A stretch of 64,000 nt of DNA, from the NCBI RefSeq assembly GCF_000621725.1, contig NZ_JHXM01000008.1, positions 107,087 to 171,086 of the forward strand, read 5' to 3'. The position numbers and the translations under genes are program-made. Positions 1-8,213 of the stretch are shown one piece after another (position 1 is the first letter of the stretch; the number at the start of each line of letters is the position of its first letter). A model generated the notes under the pieces. The model saw nothing but the letters and a program-made list of their open reading frames with translations. It did no database searches and had not been told where the DNA came from. The DNA comes from Xylanibacter brevis ATCC 19188. GTDB lineage: Bacteria > Bacteroidota > Bacteroidia > Bacteroidales > Bacteroidaceae.

Positions 1-3
1 GGA

Positions 4-1338
4 CTATTTTCCCACGCAGAAGTTTTTGAAGATATTTCCTAAAACTTCGTTGGGGGTTATCTCGCCACCGGTAATCTCTGCTAAGAAGTCGAGAGCTTGA
101 CGAAGATCTTCACTTAGGAGGTCTCCACTTATTTGCATTTCAAGACCGTCGATGACACGCTGGATAGCCTCGTGTGCTCGAACGAGCGCATCGTAGTGCC
201 GGGCATTGGTGATGATGACATCCGATTCTGAAGTTTTAGGAGCTGCAGCTATGAGTTGCTGCTTGAGAGCTTCAAGCCCAATTCCGAATTTTGCTTGGAA
301 CTTCTCGGTCTTATTTTCGATATTGATGACTGTTTGGTCATCACGTGTCTCTATATCGGGGTAGGGAACACCGGGTTCTGTCATTAATAAGATGATGCGT
401 GCTCGTTGTGCAGCAGCTTTGGAACGCTCTATGCCAAGGTTCTCGATCTGATCATCGGTATGGCGGATGCCTGCGGTGTCAATGAAGCGGAACGTGACTC
501 CTCCTAACTGAATCGTATCTTCTATTGCATCTCGTGTGGTTCCTTGGATATCGCTAACGATAGCACGCTCTTCTCCGAGCAGGGCGTTTAGCAGGGTGCT
601 TTTCCCGACATTAGGAGCACCAACAATGGCTACAGGAATGCCGTTTTTCAGAGCATTGCCAGTTTGAAAAGTGTTTGCCAGATGTGTGATGTGATTGTCG
701 ATGTTTTGGGTGAGTTCTTGCAACTCCTTGCGGTCAGCAAACTCAAGGTCCTCGTGGTCGGAGAAATCAAGCTCGAGTTCAAGTAGCGAGGTGAGCTTCA
801 GCAGTTGATCGCGCAGTTGGGCCAGCTTAGAGGAGAAATGTCCACGCAGTTGGCTCATGGCAATTTGGTGAGTAGCCTTATTGGTTGAGGCTATCAGGTC
901 GGCTACGGCTTCGGCCTGTGAGAGGTCCATCTTGCCGTTGAGGTAGGCTCGTTGAGTGAATTCACCTGGACCTGCCTGCTGGCACCCGTTTTCTATTAGT
1001 AGGGCCAGAACCTTGTTTAAAATATAACTAGATCCGTGACAAGAGATTTCTGCGCAATCTTCGCCAGTATAGCTATGTGGTGCGCGGAAGATGCTGACAA
1101 GAACTTCGTCAATGATGTCTGTGCCATCTTTGATGTGGCCATAATGAATGGTATTTGGTTGTGTATCGCTGATATTCTTGCTAAATACATGAGAAAGAAT
1201 CTCAAACATTTTGGGGCCTGAAATTCTTATGATTCCGATAGCACCACCTGTGGCTGTGGCAAGAGCGCAGATAGTAGAAACCTCCCTCAATCCCTCCGTA
1301 AAGAGGGGGGAAGGTGTGGAAGGATTGGGGGTGTTCAT
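4..1338 (-). CDS. mnmE: tRNA uridine-5-carboxymethylaminomethyl(34) synthesis GTPase MnmE
   Basis: GTPase that with MnmG installs the carboxymethylaminomethyl group on the wobble uridine of certain tRNAs. The 444-residue product has the N-terminal folate-binding domain (from about residue 21, STICALAT), a helical domain, and an inserted G domain: P-loop GAPNVGKS at 240-247, GTTRD at 266-270, DTAG at 287-290. It ends in FCVGK, the expected C-terminal cysteine motif, so the gene is complete right at the window edge. The family normally begins at about STICALA; here some 19 extra residues rich in Pro, Ser and Thr precede it, and they are encoded by a nested G/C-run palindrome (1281-1331). No alternative ATG lies between the palindrome and the conserved start, so the extension is probably translated. 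Confidence 0.96.
   Translation of the reverse strand: MNTPNPSTPSPLFTEGLREVSTICALATATGGAIGIIRISGPKMFEILSHVFSKNISDTQPNTIHYGHIKDGTDIIDEVLVSIFRAPHSYTGEDCAEISCHGSSYILNKVLALLIENGCQQAGPGEFTQRAYLNGKMDLSQAEAVADLIASTNKATHQIAMSQLRGHFSSKLAQLRDQLLKLTSLLELELDFSDHEDLEFADRKELQELTQNIDNHITHLANTFQTGNALKNGIPVAIVGAPNVGKSTLLNALLGEERAIVSDIQGTTRDAIEDTIQLGGVTFRFIDTAGIRHTDDQIENLGIERSKAAAQRARIILLMTEPGVPYPDIETRDDQTVINIENKTEKFQAKFGIGLEALKQQLIAAAPKTSESDVIITNARHYDALVRAHEAIQRVIDGLEMQISGDLLSEDLRQALDFLAEITGGEITPNEVLGNIFKNFCVGK
1281..1331. repeat. Nested palindromic element inside the 5' end of mnmE
   Basis: Runs of C on one side and G on the other form an inner palindrome (CCCTC...GAGGG) and outer arms (CAATCC...GGATTG). The element resembles the G/C-run palindromes near 63.1-63.7 kb and the one at 7149-7243. 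It is read in frame and gives MnmE an N-terminal extension not expected in the family. Confidence 0.6.
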
Positions 1339-1356
1339 TTTGTATCGAATTAAATG

Positions 1357-2391
1357 CTATTTAAGTGAATGGAGGGCATTCTCAAGCGTTTGCATGTCTT
1401 CATCGGTGGTAGCCCAACTAGTGACGAAACGGCAGAGTGCGTGATTGGCATCGACGGGCTCCCATGTCTCGAAAAGTACATGAGACATGAGCTGTTGCTT
1501 TTGGTCGTTTGAAAGAACGACAAATTGTTGGTTGGTAGGAGAGTCCTTGATGTCAATGCCTGCTTTGGAGAACAGTTGACGAAGCTGCATGGCTTTCTGG
1601 ATGGCGTGCTTGGATAGTTCGAAATACAAATTGTCAGTAAAGAGTGCATCGAACTGTACACCTGCCAAACGACTCTTGGCTAAAAGTGCTCCATGCTGCT
1701 TGATGATGTTAAAGAAATGGCGTGGGGCATTATGATGTGGGAAAACAACAGCCTCGCCACAAAGTGCACCTTGCTTAGTACCACCAATATAGAATACATC
1801 GCAGTGGTGTGCTAGCCAGGGCAGGTTGAAATCGCATTCATCTGACATAAGTCCATAACCCAAGCGAGCACCATCAATGAATAATGGTAGCTGGTACTCC
1901 TGGCAGAGGTTGTAAATGGCTTCTATCTCAGAGGCTTTGTATATGGTGCCCAGTTCGGTAGGCATTGTAATATAGACAATGCCTGGTATTACCATATGTT
2001 CGTAAGACGAATCGGCAAAGAATCGTTCGTGGAAAGCACGAAGGTCTTCGGCTGTCATTTTGCCATCATGAGCAGGGAGGGTGATAACCTTATGTCCAAA
2101 TGCTTCGACAGCACCCGATTCGTGTACGTTGATATGGCCAGACTCAACAGCAATTACGCCTTCGTAGCCAGTCAGCATGCCATCAATAACAGTGGCATTG
2201 GTTTGCGTGCCGCCAACCAAGAAGAATATGTCAGCATCTGGCGTTTCGCAGGCTCTGCGTATTTTTTCGCGAGCCTGTTGGCTCCAAATATCAGAGCCAT
2301 AAGAAGAACTGCTGTTGTCGTTAGTCTCAATAAGACGACGGAGCACTAAAGGATGTGCCCCGTTGTTGTAATCGCTTTCAAATGAAGTCAT
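1357..2391 (-). CDS. Low-specificity L-threonine aldolase family protein
   Basis: PLP-dependent fold-type I lyase that cleaves L-threonine or allo-threonine to glycine and acetaldehyde. Residues seen: an N-terminal SDYNNGAHP segment, the FLVGGTQTN cofactor-binding region (57-65), LFIDGARLGYG (170-180) with the cofactor-contacting Asp, and YIGGTKQGA with the Schiff-base lysine at K206. Length 344 aa is normal for the family. It lies between mnmE (18 bases downstream) and the nucleoside phosphorylase on the same strand, so it may share a transcript. The exact stereospecificity cannot be read from sequence. Confidence 0.93.
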   Translation of the reverse strand: MTSFESDYNNGAHPLVLRRLIETNDNSSSSYGSDIWSQQAREKIRRACETPDADIFFLVGGTQTNATVIDGMLTGYEGVIAVESGHINVHESGAVEAFGHKVITLPAHDGKMTAEDLRAFHERFFADSSYEHMVIPGIVYITMPTELGTIYKASEIEAIYNLCQEYQLPLFIDGARLGYGLMSDECDFNLPWLAHHCDVFYIGGTKQGALCGEAVVFPHHNAPRHFFNIIKQHGALLAKSRLAGVQFDALFTDNLYFELSKHAIQKAMQLRQLFSKAGIDIKDSPTNQQFVVLSNDQKQQLMSHVLFETWEPVDANHALCRFVTSWATTDEDMQTLENALHSLK

Positions 2392-2416
2392 TATTTAGTT
2401 ATCCGTTTATATATGA

Positions 2417-3292
2417 TTAAACTCTATCCAGTACTTTCTGAATGAGTGTGTCTATTGAATTCTTATATTCTGTGTTCATTTCTTTTGCGTAGCGGTTGGC
2501 AATGACCATGCAACAAGTCATTGCTCGATGTCCAAGCAGCGAGGCGAGGCCTGCTAGGGCACTGGATTCCATCTCGAAATTGCAAATGTGCATACCTTCG
2601 TACTCGAAACTTTCAATTTTCTCGTTTTGTTGTGGATCGGCAATGTCGGCACGAAGCTGGCGTCCCTGAGGACCGTAGAAACCACCGCATGCCACGGTGT
2701 AGCCACGCACCATATCGTCTTGTGCAATCTGATTGATAAGCTCAGCGTCGGCTATGGCTACGTAGGGTGCACCCTTGATGGGGTCCCATTGCATGTGTTC
2801 ACGGAATGCTTTTTCCATTGGAATGTCACAAACGACATTGCGTCCAGCATAGAAATTTAATAGACCATCGAAACCGATGCTCTTGACTGAGGCGACAAAA
2901 CATCCGGTGGGTGTGAAGGGTTGCAGACCGCCACAGGTGCCGATGCGCACCATGGTGAGTGTGCGATGTTCGTCGCGTTCTTCGCGTGTGTTATAATCGA
3001 TGTTAGCAAGCGTGTCGAGCTCGTTGACCACGATATCAATGTTGTCGCAACCAATACCGTGGCTCTGCACGGTGATGCGCTTGCCCTTATATGTACCAGT
3101 GATGGTGTGGAACTCACGACTACTTACCTCGCACTCCTTGGAGTCGAAATGGGCCGCTACGGTATCTACACGGGCAGGGTCGCCCACCAATATTACTTTG
3201 TCGGCCAGCTGTTCTGGCTTTAGGTGCAAATGGAAGCATGAACCATCGGCATTGATGATGAGTTCTGAAGGTGCAAATTTCTTCTTTTCCAT
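2417..3292 (-). CDS. Nucleoside phosphorylase (uridine phosphorylase-like)
   Basis: Phosphorolysis of a nucleoside to free base and ribose-1-phosphate, cytoplasmic salvage. The 291-aa product shows the phosphate-binding VGDPARV motif near residue 37, GTCGGLQ in the middle, and the late FEMESSALAGLA signature that holds the ribose-binding Glu-Met-Glu. The closest named group is the uridine phosphorylase branch of the NP-1 family in Bacteroidetes; purine specificity cannot be fully excluded from motifs alone. Confidence 0.88.
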   Translation of the reverse strand: MEKKKFAPSELIINADGSCFHLHLKPEQLADKVILVGDPARVDTVAAHFDSKECEVSSREFHTITGTYKGKRITVQSHGIGCDNIDIVVNELDTLANIDYNTREERDEHRTLTMVRIGTCGGLQPFTPTGCFVASVKSIGFDGLLNFYAGRNVVCDIPMEKAFREHMQWDPIKGAPYVAIADAELINQIAQDDMVRGYTVACGGFYGPQGRQLRADIADPQQNEKIESFEYEGMHICNFEMESSALAGLASLLGHRAMTCCMVIANRYAKEMNTEYKNSIDTLIQKVLDRV

Positions 3293-3312
3293 AGTGATTA
3301 GTATTTATGTTT

Positions 3313-4371
3313 TTATTGTAGTAAGGTGTCGTTCTGTTCCGCTTTTTCCTTTTTGCGAATTTCCAGTTGCAACTGTTCTAACTCTTGTTCGCTTTTAAGA
3401 ATCTCGGAGCGCAGTGTCTGTCGTTCGCTTTTATTAGCTCGAGCGTAGTAATTGCGTGCCATACGTAGTGCCTTATTGAGCACTTCTGCCTGATGTCGTA
3501 GGTCGTCGAGTTCGGATGAGAACTCGCTAATCACTTTTTGACGTGTGACATTTGCCGTCTGTCGTGCTTCGCGATAGCGATTGAGTGCAGTCTTTCGCAG
3601 GTTGGAGTTATCCCATGTTTTGGCAATGCAGTTGATATCTGCCAAAGCGCGGAGTTCAGTTTCGGAGTAAGCCTCCGATTGATATACTTGTCGTGTTTCA
3701 TTAGGTATGAACACGTAGATGCATACTTTACCTTGGGGCTGATGACGATCGGTGACGAAATATCCCAAATTATTGAACTCGTCGATGGCAAAGAAATAAT
3801 CATTAGCGGTAGATGCAAAAGGCATACCAAGGTTTTCGGGTTTCAGAAATGTACCTTCACTACCGTCGTAACGAGTCACAAAGATGTCGTAGCCTCCAAG
3901 ACTATTAGCACCCTTCTGTGAGAAATAAAGGGTGGTGCCATCGGGCATCATAAAAGGGTAGTTGGCTGATGCCTCTTTATTGATGCCTTTAGCTGCTACA
4001 GGAGTGGTCCAGGTGTTGCCAATATAATCGCTCACGCAAATATGTGAAATCGAGTCTTTGGCATCAAAAACAGTCGTCAGTCGAAAGTCTTTTAATTCAT
4101 TGGTAAACTGCCCTAGATTATTGTTTTGTACCAATGTTCCACAATCTTTGGCAATAGGGATGAAACGCATAAAGTCGGCAGAGTCAACCACCAAACTGTC
4201 GATGAACATAATTTTTTGAGTGGCTTCCAGCATCTGGGCTATGCGTGAATCTTCTTGTACAATTTCAACTACGGGCTTCTTAGTGTTTTTCTTTGACTTT
4301 TTCTTCTGTGCATAAACACTAAAAGGCATCAGTAGGCCTAGAATAAATAGAATTGTTATATATCTTTTCAT
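3313..4371 (-). CDS. Exported PD40-type beta-propeller protein with C-terminal coiled coil
   Basis: Unnamed envelope protein of 352 aa. A signal peptide (MKRYITILFILG... cleaving after VYAQ) starts at the second in-frame Met; the longer reading from 4419 would run through the -7 box at 4394-4401, so I chose 4371. After a Lys-rich stretch come two PD40/WD40-like blades (TLYFSQKGANSLGGYDIF; DRHQPQGKVCIYVF) of the kind found in PorE- or TolB-like envelope proteins, and the last 90 residues are a charged coiled coil rich in Glu, Lys and Leu. No catalytic motif is seen. A structural or peptidoglycan/outer-membrane role is inference. Confidence 0.75.
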   Translation of the reverse strand: MKRYITILFILGLLMPFSVYAQKKKSKKNTKKPVVEIVQEDSRIAQMLEATQKIMFIDSLVVDSADFMRFIPIAKDCGTLVQNNNLGQFTNELKDFRLTTVFDAKDSISHICVSDYIGNTWTTPVAAKGINKEASANYPFMMPDGTTLYFSQKGANSLGGYDIFVTRYDGSEGTFLKPENLGMPFASTANDYFFAIDEFNNLGYFVTDRHQPQGKVCIYVFIPNETRQVYQSEAYSETELRALADINCIAKTWDNSNLRKTALNRYREARQTANVTRQKVISEFSSELDDLRHQAEVLNKALRMARNYYARANKSERQTLRSEILKSEQELEQLQLEIRKKEKAEQNDTLLQ

Positions 4372-4393
4372 CTCTAATCCTCGTTTTAATAAA

Positions 4394-4401
4394 CAAAGGT
4401 A
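4394..4401 (-). promoter_or_regulatory. Bacteroidetes -7 box for the PD40 protein gene
   Basis: TACCTTTG on the minus strand, 23 bases upstream of the chosen ATG at 4371; matches the TAnnTTTG consensus and decides the start codon. Confidence 0.65.
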
Positions 4402-4450
4402 CAAATTAAAACCATACAAGGATATAAAGAGAATGGATTATTAACTGAAT

Positions 4451-5200
4451 TTAAGAATTTTCAATTAGTTTTCCTTCTCTTACAAGTGCGTTCCAAAGGC
4501 TATGGCGTGTTTCAGGATTCATTTGCTCCACTTTGTCGTATAGATGCTTGATATTTGTTCGATTGCTCTCGTGCTCGAAGGGACATAGTTTGATTTGCTT
4601 CTGATAACCTCGCAGCTCAGCATAGCGCTGAATGTCCGATTCTTTGATAAGACAGAGGGGGCGTATGATTTGCAGAGGCATCTTCTTCATTTGCAATAGT
4701 GCAGGCATCGTTCCAAATCGTCCTTCGTAGAATAGATTCATGAGTGCCGTGTGTAATATGTCGTCCTGATGGTGGCCTAAGGCTATTTTGTTGCATCCCA
4801 GCTCCTGTGCCAAATCAAAGATTTTCTTGCGGCGATACCATGAACAAAGAAAACAAGGCTGCTTTTGTTTCTTGATGTTTGTTTCTGTCGCATCACCTAT
4901 TTCAAATCGAGTGGTGCATACGTGCAGTTTGACACCAAGTTCATCACAGAATTTCTGCAGGTAATCAGTTGACGTCTCATATTTTATATTCTCCATTCTC
5001 ACATGAACGGCTTCAACCGCAAATCGTGGATGTTGTATTCTGGCTCGTTTAGCCAATAATTCCAACAAGCAAAGGGAATCCTTGCCACCCGAAAGGGCCA
5101 CAAGGATATGATCGTCGTCGTTGATTAAATGATAGGTTGCAAACGCCTTTACGAATCGATCCTTTAATCGTTTTTCTAATAGTTCTAATTCTGTTCGCAT
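4451..5200 (-). CDS. TtcA-family tRNA 2-thiocytidine biosynthesis protein
   Basis: ATP-pyrophosphatase of the TtcA/TilS/CTU superfamily, expected to thiolate a tRNA cytidine using an Fe-S cluster. Seen: PP-loop SGGKDS (37-42), paired cysteines CFLC (C116, C119), and the GHHQDDILHTALMNLFYEGR segment that follows in TtcA proteins. Length 249 aa is near the usual size. The stop of the upstream DUF486 gene is 7 bases away, so the two are probably co-transcribed. TtcA itself modifies C32; the exact target here is family inference. Confidence 0.88.
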   Translation of the reverse strand: MRTELELLEKRLKDRFVKAFATYHLINDDDHILVALSGGKDSLCLLELLAKRARIQHPRFAVEAVHVRMENIKYETSTDYLQKFCDELGVKLHVCTTRFEIGDATETNIKKQKQPCFLCSWYRRKKIFDLAQELGCNKIALGHHQDDILHTALMNLFYEGRFGTMPALLQMKKMPLQIIRPLCLIKESDIQRYAELRGYQKQIKLCPFEHESNRTNIKHLYDKVEQMNPETRHSLWNALVREGKLIENS

Positions 5201-5207
5201 GAACCCT

Positions 5208-5576
5208 TTACTTCATAAAAACCAGATAGACAGCACAGATAATGAGAAGGAAGGCCAGAATATGGTTCCAATGCAAGTGGTCGCCTTGAAATAGTATGTT
5301 GGCTATGATAGCAAAGACTGCTAATGAGATACATTCTTGAACTACTTTCAACTGTACTAAAGAAAAGGGACCGCCATTGCCAATGAAGCCCATACGATTG
5401 GCAGGTACCTGACAACAATATTCAAGGAAAGCAATGCCCCACGAGAAGATGATAACGCCGATGAGTGGCCAGTTACTGCTGACGCCTGTTTCCTGAAGTT
5501 TTAAATGCCCATACCAAGCCAGCGTCATAAATACATTGCTCAATATAAGCAAAATAATTGTGTAAAATCCGTTCAT
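5208..5576 (-). CDS. DMT family protein (DUF486), four-helix membrane protein
   Basis: 122 residues with four hydrophobic helices (about 5-22, 36-53, 68-90, 100-119) and the family pattern FMTLAWYGHLK and WGIAFLEYCCQVPANR. DUF486 proteins look like half-size drug/metabolite transporter units; substrate unknown. It sits directly upstream of the TtcA-like gene. Confidence 0.88.
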   Translation of the reverse strand: MNGFYTIILLILSNVFMTLAWYGHLKLQETGVSSNWPLIGVIIFSWGIAFLEYCCQVPANRMGFIGNGGPFSLVQLKVVQECISLAVFAIIANILFQGDHLHWNHILAFLLIICAVYLVFMK

Positions 5577-5592
5577 AATTTAAGGTTATAAG

Positions 5593-5659
5593 AAGAGTGA
5601 AAAGTGAAAACCTTTTTCCGGAATGCATTCAACCGGGAGTTTTTCCACTTTTCACTCTT
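5593..5659. repeat. Inverted repeat/hairpin between nfn-like gene and DUF486 gene
   Basis: Fourteen-base perfect arms (AAGAGTGAAAAGTG at 5593-5606 and its complement at 5646-5659) enclose a smaller CCGG...CCGG hairpin. On the minus strand it lies just after the fused flavoprotein gene and could act as its terminator, or it is a dispersed palindromic repeat; the sequence alone does not decide. Confidence 0.6.
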
Positions 5660-5689
5660 TACTATTGTTTAATTACTTGTTGCTTATCA

Positions 5690-8071
5690 TTATTTACTTT
5701 GTAAATATGCGTCCATGTTCTGAGCAGCACGACGGCCGTCACCCATAGCAAGAATCACGGTAGCACCACCACGCACGATATCGCCACCCGCAAATATTTC
5801 TTTGCGTGAAGACTGCATCTCTTCTGAAACAGCGATAGTGTTCTTTCTTCCCAGTTCAAGTCCTACGATTGATTTCGGTACGAGTGGGTTGGGAGATACA
5901 CCAACGGCCACAATAACCTGATCGACATCAAGGGTAACCGTCTTGCCCTCAACAGGAACAGGACTACGACGACCTGATGCATCAGGCTCACCCAGTTCCA
6001 TTACCTGTAGCACAGCCTGCTTAACTGCACCCTGCTCATCGGCAATATATTCGATAGGATTATGCAAAGTAAGGAACTTGATGCCCTCTTCCTTGGCGTG
6101 CTTAACCTCCTCAAGGCGGGCAGGCATTTCAACTTCTGAACGGCGATAAACCAATGTGACATCTGCCCCCAGACGCTTGGCTGTACGGCAAGAGTCCATA
6201 GCGGTGTTACCACCACCCACTACGAGCACACTCTTGGCAGGATTCAGCGGCGTGTCGGTCTTAGGATTGGCTGCGTCCATCAGGTTTACGCGAGTGAGAT
6301 ACTCGTTGCTTGACATGATGTTGATAGAATTCTCGCCAGGGATATTCATGAAGTTGGGCAGACCAGCACCAGAACCTACAAAGATACCCTTAAAGCCTTG
6401 TGTCTCCAGTTGTTCCACGCTGATGGTTTTTCCAACGATGACGTCGGTCTGGAAATGAACACCCATCTTAGCCAGGTTTTCGATTTCCACATCTACAATC
6501 TTGTTGGGCAAGCGGAATTCAGGAATACCATATTTCAATACACCACCAATCTCATGAAGCGCTTCAAATACGTAAACATCGTATCCTTTTTTCACCATGT
6601 CGCCTGCAAAGCTCAGTCCGGCAGGACCAGAACCTACAACGGCAATCTTTATGCCGTTGGCAGGTGCTATCTCGGGCAAGCTGATGTTGCCGCTTTCGCG
6701 TTCGTAGTCGGCAGCAAAGCGCTCCAAATAGCCAATAGCAACAGGCTTTGAGTTCATCTTTAGATGGATACATTTGCTCTCACACTGCTTCTCTTGTGGA
6801 CAAACGCGTCCGCAGACAGCGGGTAGGGCAGACGTGTTTTTCAGTACTTTGGCGGCTGCTAAGAACTGTCCTCGCTCGATGTTCTTGATAAACGATGGTA
6901 TGTTGATGTTAACAGGACATCCCTCTACACAACTAGGTTTGGCACAGTCAAGACAGCGTTTAGCCTCCAGCATCGCCATCTCTTTGGTAAGGCCGATGTT
7001 CACTTCCTCAGTGCGAGTGGTGGCACGATAAACGGGATCAAGTTCGGGCATCACCACGCGCTCTATCTGTGTGCGCTCTTTTGGTTTCATGCTTTGCTGT
7101 AACTCCTTGCGCCAAGAAGCGTTACGATCGGTGAGTACCTCAATGGAATCTGAGCCCCCTAAGTTAGGGGGTTGGGGGTCTGAACCTGCGTCAGACTTTC
7201 CCTTGTTCAGACCCCTGTCGTCCCCTAACTTAGGGGACTCAGAGGAATCTAAGTGCTCCTCATAGTGAGCCAGTTCCTCTTGTTCTTCTTTTTTAAAGGT
7301 GCCCATACGCTTGAACATCTCGTCCCAATCGACGAGTGCTCCGTCAAATTCGGGACCATCGATGCACACGAACTTAGTCTTGCCACCGATGGTGAGACGG
7401 CAGGCACCACACATACCCGTACCGTCAACCATGATGGTGTTGAGCGATACTTCGCAGGGAATGTTATGCTTTTGAGCTGTTAAGTTTGAGAACTTCATCA
7501 TGATTGGAGGACCAATGGCAAATATCTTGTCCACATGTTCCTGCTCAATGAATTTCTCTATACCAACGGTCACTACGCCTTTCTCGCCATAGCTACCATC
7601 GTCGGTCATAATGATGACTTCGTCAGAACTCTCACGTACCTTATCTTCTAATATAATTAAGTCTTTAGAACGTCCGGCCATCACAGAAAGAACGCGATTG
7701 CCTGCAGCCTTGAGCGCCTGGATGATTGGGAGCATTGGAGCTACACCGAGACCACCACCAGCACATACCACTGTGCCATAGTTCTCAATCTTGGTAGGAT
7801 TGCCTAATGGACCAACAACATCCGTTACATAGTCACCCACGTTGAGGGCACAGAGTTTCTTAGATGAAAGACCCACCATCTGAACTACCAGCGTAATGGT
7901 ACCCTTGTCAATGTTTGCACCTGCGATGGTCAGTGGCATGCGCTCACCATTCTTGCCTACGCGTACGATTACGAAGTTACCGGCTTTGCGGCTCTTCGCA
8001 ATTAGCGGAGCTTCAATCTCGAAGAGAAAAACTTTCTCTGAGAATTGCTCTTTTCTGACGATTTTGTTCAT
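5690..8071 (-). CDS. Fused NfnAB-like protein: FNR-type flavoprotein plus NADPH-dependent glutamate-synthase-type subunit
   Basis: 793-aa fusion. Residues 1-260 are a ferredoxin-NADP reductase/dihydroorotate-dehydrogenase electron-transfer subunit: flavin domain, GGGLGVAPM nucleotide motif (105-113), and [2Fe-2S] cysteines C221, C224, C236. From about 330 on it is a GltD/NfnB-like subunit: two [4Fe-4S] Cys sets (C373, C376, C381, C385 and C420, C424, C430, C434), FAD motif VGSGPAGLS near 475, and an NADPH motif VGGGNTAMD. The same pair forms the electron-bifurcating ferredoxin:NADP+ transhydrogenase NfnAB in anaerobes; annotation pipelines often call the fusion sulfide dehydrogenase or glutamate synthase. 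No large GltB subunit is nearby, which favours the Nfn reading (inference). The linker (about 276-308) is encoded by an inserted palindromic element. Confidence 0.9.
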   Translation of the reverse strand: MNKIVRKEQFSEKVFLFEIEAPLIAKSRKAGNFVIVRVGKNGERMPLTIAGANIDKGTITLVVQMVGLSSKKLCALNVGDYVTDVVGPLGNPTKIENYGTVVCAGGGLGVAPMLPIIQALKAAGNRVLSVMAGRSKDLIILEDKVRESSDEVIIMTDDGSYGEKGVVTVGIEKFIEQEHVDKIFAIGPPIMMKFSNLTAQKHNIPCEVSLNTIMVDGTGMCGACRLTIGGKTKFVCIDGPEFDGALVDWDEMFKRMGTFKKEEQEELAHYEEHLDSSESPKLGDDRGLNKGKSDAGSDPQPPNLGGSDSIEVLTDRNASWRKELQQSMKPKERTQIERVVMPELDPVYRATTRTEEVNIGLTKEMAMLEAKRCLDCAKPSCVEGCPVNINIPSFIKNIERGQFLAAAKVLKNTSALPAVCGRVCPQEKQCESKCIHLKMNSKPVAIGYLERFAADYERESGNISLPEIAPANGIKIAVVGSGPAGLSFAGDMVKKGYDVYVFEALHEIGGVLKYGIPEFRLPNKIVDVEIENLAKMGVHFQTDVIVGKTISVEQLETQGFKGIFVGSGAGLPNFMNIPGENSINIMSSNEYLTRVNLMDAANPKTDTPLNPAKSVLVVGGGNTAMDSCRTAKRLGADVTLVYRRSEVEMPARLEEVKHAKEEGIKFLTLHNPIEYIADEQGAVKQAVLQVMELGEPDASGRRSPVPVEGKTVTLDVDQVIVAVGVSPNPLVPKSIVGLELGRKNTIAVSEEMQSSRKEIFAGGDIVRGGATVILAMGDGRRAAQNMDAYLQSK
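7149..7243. repeat. In-frame palindromic element in the linker of the fused flavoprotein gene
   Basis: About 95 bp. Outer arms TCTGAG (7149-7154) and CTCAGA (7238-7243), inner arms GGGGTCTGAAC (7175-7185) and GTTCAGACCCC (7205-7215), and in each half a smaller palindrome CCCCTAAGTTAGGGG. It encodes a polar segment between the two enzyme halves without breaking the frame. Confidence 0.8.
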
Positions 8072-8112
8072 TGCATTAATTCGTTAGCTTCAATTTGTTT
8101 GAATTTTGAATG

Positions 8113-8120
8113 CAAAGATA
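8113..8120 (-). promoter_or_regulatory. Bacteroidetes -7 box for the NfnAB-like gene
   Basis: TATCTTTG on the minus strand, 41 bases before the ATG at 8071. Confidence 0.6.
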
Positions 8121-8157
8121 ACAATTTGTTTTTAATTGGCCACGCTTTTTCGCAAAA

Positions 8158-8191
8158 AAAGATGCAAACAAATAGTTTTGCTTGCATCTTT
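8158..8191 (-). terminator. Rho-independent terminator after serS
   Basis: Ten-base stem AAAGATGCAA/TTGCATCTTT followed on the minus strand by a run of T; lies between the serS stop (8214) and the promoter of the next gene. Confidence 0.7.
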
Positions 8192-8213
8192 CTTTTTGAT
8201 ATGTTGATTATAA

